Positions 5,018-6,521 of a stretch of 6,521 bases of DNA are shown here, one piece after another; position 1 is the stretch's first letter; each line of letters starts with the position of its first letter. The notes below the pieces were generated by a model. It was not told the origin of the DNA and ran no database searches. It saw only the letters and a list, made by a program, of their open reading frames with translations. The position numbers and the translations under genes were made by a program. Source of the stretch: Candidatus Thorarchaeota archaeon (GTDB lineage: Archaea; Asgardarchaeota; Thorarchaeia; Thorarchaeales; Thorarchaeaceae); assembly GCA_016840245.1 (NCBI GenBank), contig JAEOST010000248.1:1-6521 (forward strand). The letters run 5' to 3'.

Positions 5018-5449
5018 TCACAGTTTGATTTTTGAGAGGTGTCTAGACCTCTTGACAGCAGGACTTGACACTTCGTGAACCTTTCCTTTCTCAACCACAA
5101 AATGAGAGACTTCCACATCAGATGTGAAGTGACGCTTGATATCCTCAATGATATAATGCAATTGCACACAGTGTGGACTACCATCAATGGTCAGAGCGGT
5201 TACATGTTTCACATCTGCATATCGGATAATGGACCCTATCTTGAAACCTGCCTGGTTGACATGGGTCTCTTCAAGACAGATGTGTAAAACCGCTTGACCT
5301 CCATCCCGGTTTTTGAATTGCTCAACAATCGCAGGGAAGCGGTCTGCCATACAGCTTCCAATTAGGAGAAGATTTCCCTTCTCCCTGATTCTCTTGTCCC
5401 CTACGTTGGTACACATCAACCTAGAGTGATGATCACACTCGCAACCCAA
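5018..5449 (-). CDS. Hypothetical Cys/His-rich small protein (143 aa), TTG start
   Basis: I do not recognise a named family. The TTG at 5449 is the proposed start because a strong AGGAGG lies 9 bases upstream, inside the end of the preceding gene whose TAG immediately precedes TTG. An ATG at residue 12 (5416) is the alternative, but it has only a weak, badly spaced AGG. The product has six Cys (3, 5, 13, 33, 58, 94) and many His. GNLLLIGSCMADRFPAIVEQF (25-45) looks like a strand-turn-helix of a Rossmann-like or thioredoxin-like fold. FKIGSIIRYADVKHVTALTIDG (69-90) followed by SPHCVQLHYIIEDI (91-104) reads as helix-strand-Cys-helix and is the most conserved-looking part. A metal or Fe-S role is possible but not shown. 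It is the second gene of a coupled pair with the aspartoacylase-like protein. It stops at TGA, abutting the convergent methyltransferase stop. Confidence 0.8.
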   Translation of the reverse strand: MGCECDHHSRLMCTNVGDKRIREKGNLLLIGSCMADRFPAIVEQFKNRDGGQAVLHICLEETHVNQAGFKIGSIIRYADVKHVTALTIDGSPHCVQLHYIIEDIKRHFTSDVEVSHFVVEKGKVHEVSSPAVKRSRHLSKIKL

Positions 5450-6385
5450 CTACCATTTCCTCCTGGGACTTGTTTCACTCTCTGGTTCACTATGGGACCG
5501 TAGACCAACAAGTGGAGGTGCAACTCTTGCAATGATATCTCCATCAAAGACATAGCGCATTCTGCTTAGGGAGACCAAAGCTCCATCATAGGGGCTTTTG
5601 ATATCTCCCTTGTCTTGGATTCTACCAATCACGTCTCCGCTCTTGACAACCTCCCCTAGATGGACTACTGGAGTGAAGAAACCCTCCTCCTCTGTATTGA
5701 CATGCTGCATCCTTCCTGTGAGTGTATTTGCTGCTTCAATAGGGTCCTCTGGAATCATATTTCTGATTCTAAGGAAGTTTAGGATTGCTTCTCTCACCTC
5801 AACAGCTGCCTGAGCGTCCACCCCATTTGCTTCTCCCCGCATCTCGATTGTAATTGCTGGGATTCCCTCATGAGCCGCCTCTGTTATCAGTGCTCCACGT
5901 TGTCCGTTACTCTGCACAACCAACGGTAATGCAATTTGAGATGCTAGGTTTCTGACATGGATATACTCACGATGCATGGCTTCAACATGACTCACACACT
6001 GCTGAAGACCCGTCTGAAGATGTAAAACTGAATCTGATTGTCCTACTCGGCGCCAGATCTCCCAAGCTATTCTTTCCGTTATTGTACCTCGTTCATCACC
6101 TGGGAAGATACCATTCAAATCCTTTGAATCGAGGGGAGATACCTGAGTGTTCAATCGAAATGCTAAGGGATTTGCAACTGGTAGAAGTGTTATTGATCCA
6201 TCTATCCTGTTCATGCCTTCAAGATACTTCATCACTAAGTAGTTGGCATAAACGCACGTGGCTGAGAATCCATTCATCGCGGATATAATCATCACATTTG
6301 GTCTGTCGTCTCCAAAAGTATAGAATCCCAAAGTTGTGCCCGTCTTTAGGTCGATATCCACTGCATCTACTGTCGCATTTACCAT
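5450..6385 (-). CDS. Succinylglutamate desuccinylase/aspartoacylase-like protein with zinc site lost (probable pseudoenzyme)
   Basis: The 311-residue protein follows the AstE/AspA branch of M14-type zinc hydrolases: a strand VMIIS (31-35), then TLLPVANPLAF (66-76), VSPLDSKDLN (82-91), FPGDERGTITERIA (94-107), PAITIEMRGE (176-185) and a C-terminal lipoyl-like barrel domain (about 236-289, GEVVKSGDVIG at 244-254 and SPYDGAL at 264-270), as in family members. Yet where the family has HGxE, residues 38-41 read NGFS, and the usual DLHSG is HLQTG at 122-126. The three zinc ligands would thus be Asn 38, Ser 41 and Gln 124. The Arg of DLNR is Gly 92, while the general-base-type Glu (181) persists. 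The alignment is by eye. The tail (297-311) is Ser/Arg-rich. The ATG at 6385 has a TATA box about 31 bp upstream. It is co-transcribed with the 143-aa gene, so a binding or scaffold role is plausible. Confidence 0.85.
   Translation of the reverse strand: MVNATVDAVDIDLKTGTTLGFYTFGDDRPNVMIISAMNGFSATCVYANYLVMKYLEGMNRIDGSITLLPVANPLAFRLNTQVSPLDSKDLNGIFPGDERGTITERIAWEIWRRVGQSDSVLHLQTGLQQCVSHVEAMHREYIHVRNLASQIALPLVVQSNGQRGALITEAAHEGIPAITIEMRGEANGVDAQAAVEVREAILNFLRIRNMIPEDPIEAANTLTGRMQHVNTEEEGFFTPVVHLGEVVKSGDVIGRIQDKGDIKSPYDGALVSLSRMRYVFDGDIIARVAPPLVGLRSHSEPESETSPRRKW
5459..5464 (-). promoter_or_regulatory. Shine-Dalgarno site deciding the TTG start of the 143-aa gene
   Basis: AGGAGG on the minus strand lies 9 bases before TTG 5449 and encodes two Arg codons near the C-terminus of the upstream protein. 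The arrangement TAG-TTG without a gap implies translational coupling. Confidence 0.65.
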
Positions 6386-6412
6386 CTTGAAACCTTCTCA
6401 GGAGTGATGTTT

Positions 6413-6420
6413 TCTTATAC
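6413..6420 (-). promoter_or_regulatory. Candidate TATA box for the aspartoacylase-like operon
   Basis: The minus strand reads GTATAAGA. Its centre is about 31 bp before ATG 6385, placing the start near 6390 and giving a very short leader. The AAGGT seen 6-10 bases before the ATG would then be largely outside the transcript. Confidence 0.45.
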
Positions 6421-6457
6421 ATCCTGAAATCATAAGAAACGATGTAACACGTTTTAC

Positions 6458-6521
6458 TCAAAGATTGAACAGGTAAACATCGGTGTTGAACTTCTTCTCC
6501 AAGAAACTGTCATGCCGACCT
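6458..6521 (-). CDS. Possible C-terminal fragment of a further minus-strand gene
   Basis: From the right edge a minus-strand frame encodes 20 residues (GRHDSFLEKKF, then NTDVYLFNL) and ends at TGA (6458-6460), 37 bp before the TATA candidate of the next gene. The residue mix and the position just upstream of a same-strand gene look genuine, but the other frames are also open over so short a stretch. No family can be named. Confidence 0.35.
   Translation of the reverse strand, partial: GRHDSFLEKKFNTDVYLFNL

Noticed and set aside
5000..5020. UGA at the end of the 143-aa gene as a selenocysteine codon
   Set aside because: Read-through would run antisense through the methyltransferase coding sequence, and the extended residues look non-coding; no nearby SECIS-like element seen.
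1..6521. CRISPR array, insertion sequence, integrase, prophage or long direct repeats
   Set aside because: Scanning the window by eye showed no regularly spaced repeats, transposase-like proteins or terminal inverted repeats; the genes look chromosomal.

Overview
The window reads as chromosomal DNA of a selenocysteine-encoding archaeon. The archaeal call rests on a full-length transcription factor B (zinc ribbon, B-reader, two cyclin folds), TATA-type promoters and the archaeal/eukaryotic route to selenocysteine (Sec). Among archaea, Sec is known in Methanococcales, Methanopyrus and Asgard lineages. The moderate base composition here (roughly mid-40s % GC by eye) fits neither the very AT-rich Methanococcales nor GC-rich Methanopyrus, so an Asgard archaeon is the best guess. 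That is an inference.

Left third (1-2220): a compact Sec-biosynthesis locus. The C-terminal part of O-phosphoseryl-tRNA(Sec):selenium transferase (SepSecS; 5' end outside the window) is followed 27 bp later by an unrecognised 220-residue protein with a strong Shine-Dalgarno site. A tRNA-Sec gene (anticodon UCA, 9-bp acceptor/4-bp T-stem, encoded CCA) follows. Converging on it, 18 bp away, is L-seryl-tRNA(Sec) kinase (PSTK) on the minus strand. PSTK phosphorylates Ser-tRNA(Sec) and SepSecS converts the product to Sec-tRNA(Sec), so the tRNA lies between the enzymes that act on it. The 220-residue protein is the unexplained member. The tRNA gene has a single C-A mismatch in an otherwise complete acceptor stem.

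Middle (2220-4400): transcription factor B on the minus strand with a candidate terminator; then about 470 bp without a convincing protein gene, holding a consensus TATA box followed at the expected distance by foldable sequence (candidate non-coding RNA); then an unrecognised 189-residue minus-strand protein. A perfect 16-bp palindrome lies in its divergent promoter region shared with the next gene.

Right third (4394-6521): a membrane methyltransferase of the isoprenylcysteine carboxyl methyltransferase/NnrU superfamily on the plus strand, whose stop codon directly abuts that of a convergent two-gene minus-strand unit. That unit has a succinylglutamate desuccinylase/aspartoacylase-like protein in which all three zinc-ligand positions appear replaced (probable pseudoenzyme), and a Cys/His-rich 143-residue protein starting at TTG immediately after the upstream stop. 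A possible C-terminal fragment of another minus-strand gene touches the right edge. No CRISPR array, insertion sequence or other mobile element was seen.
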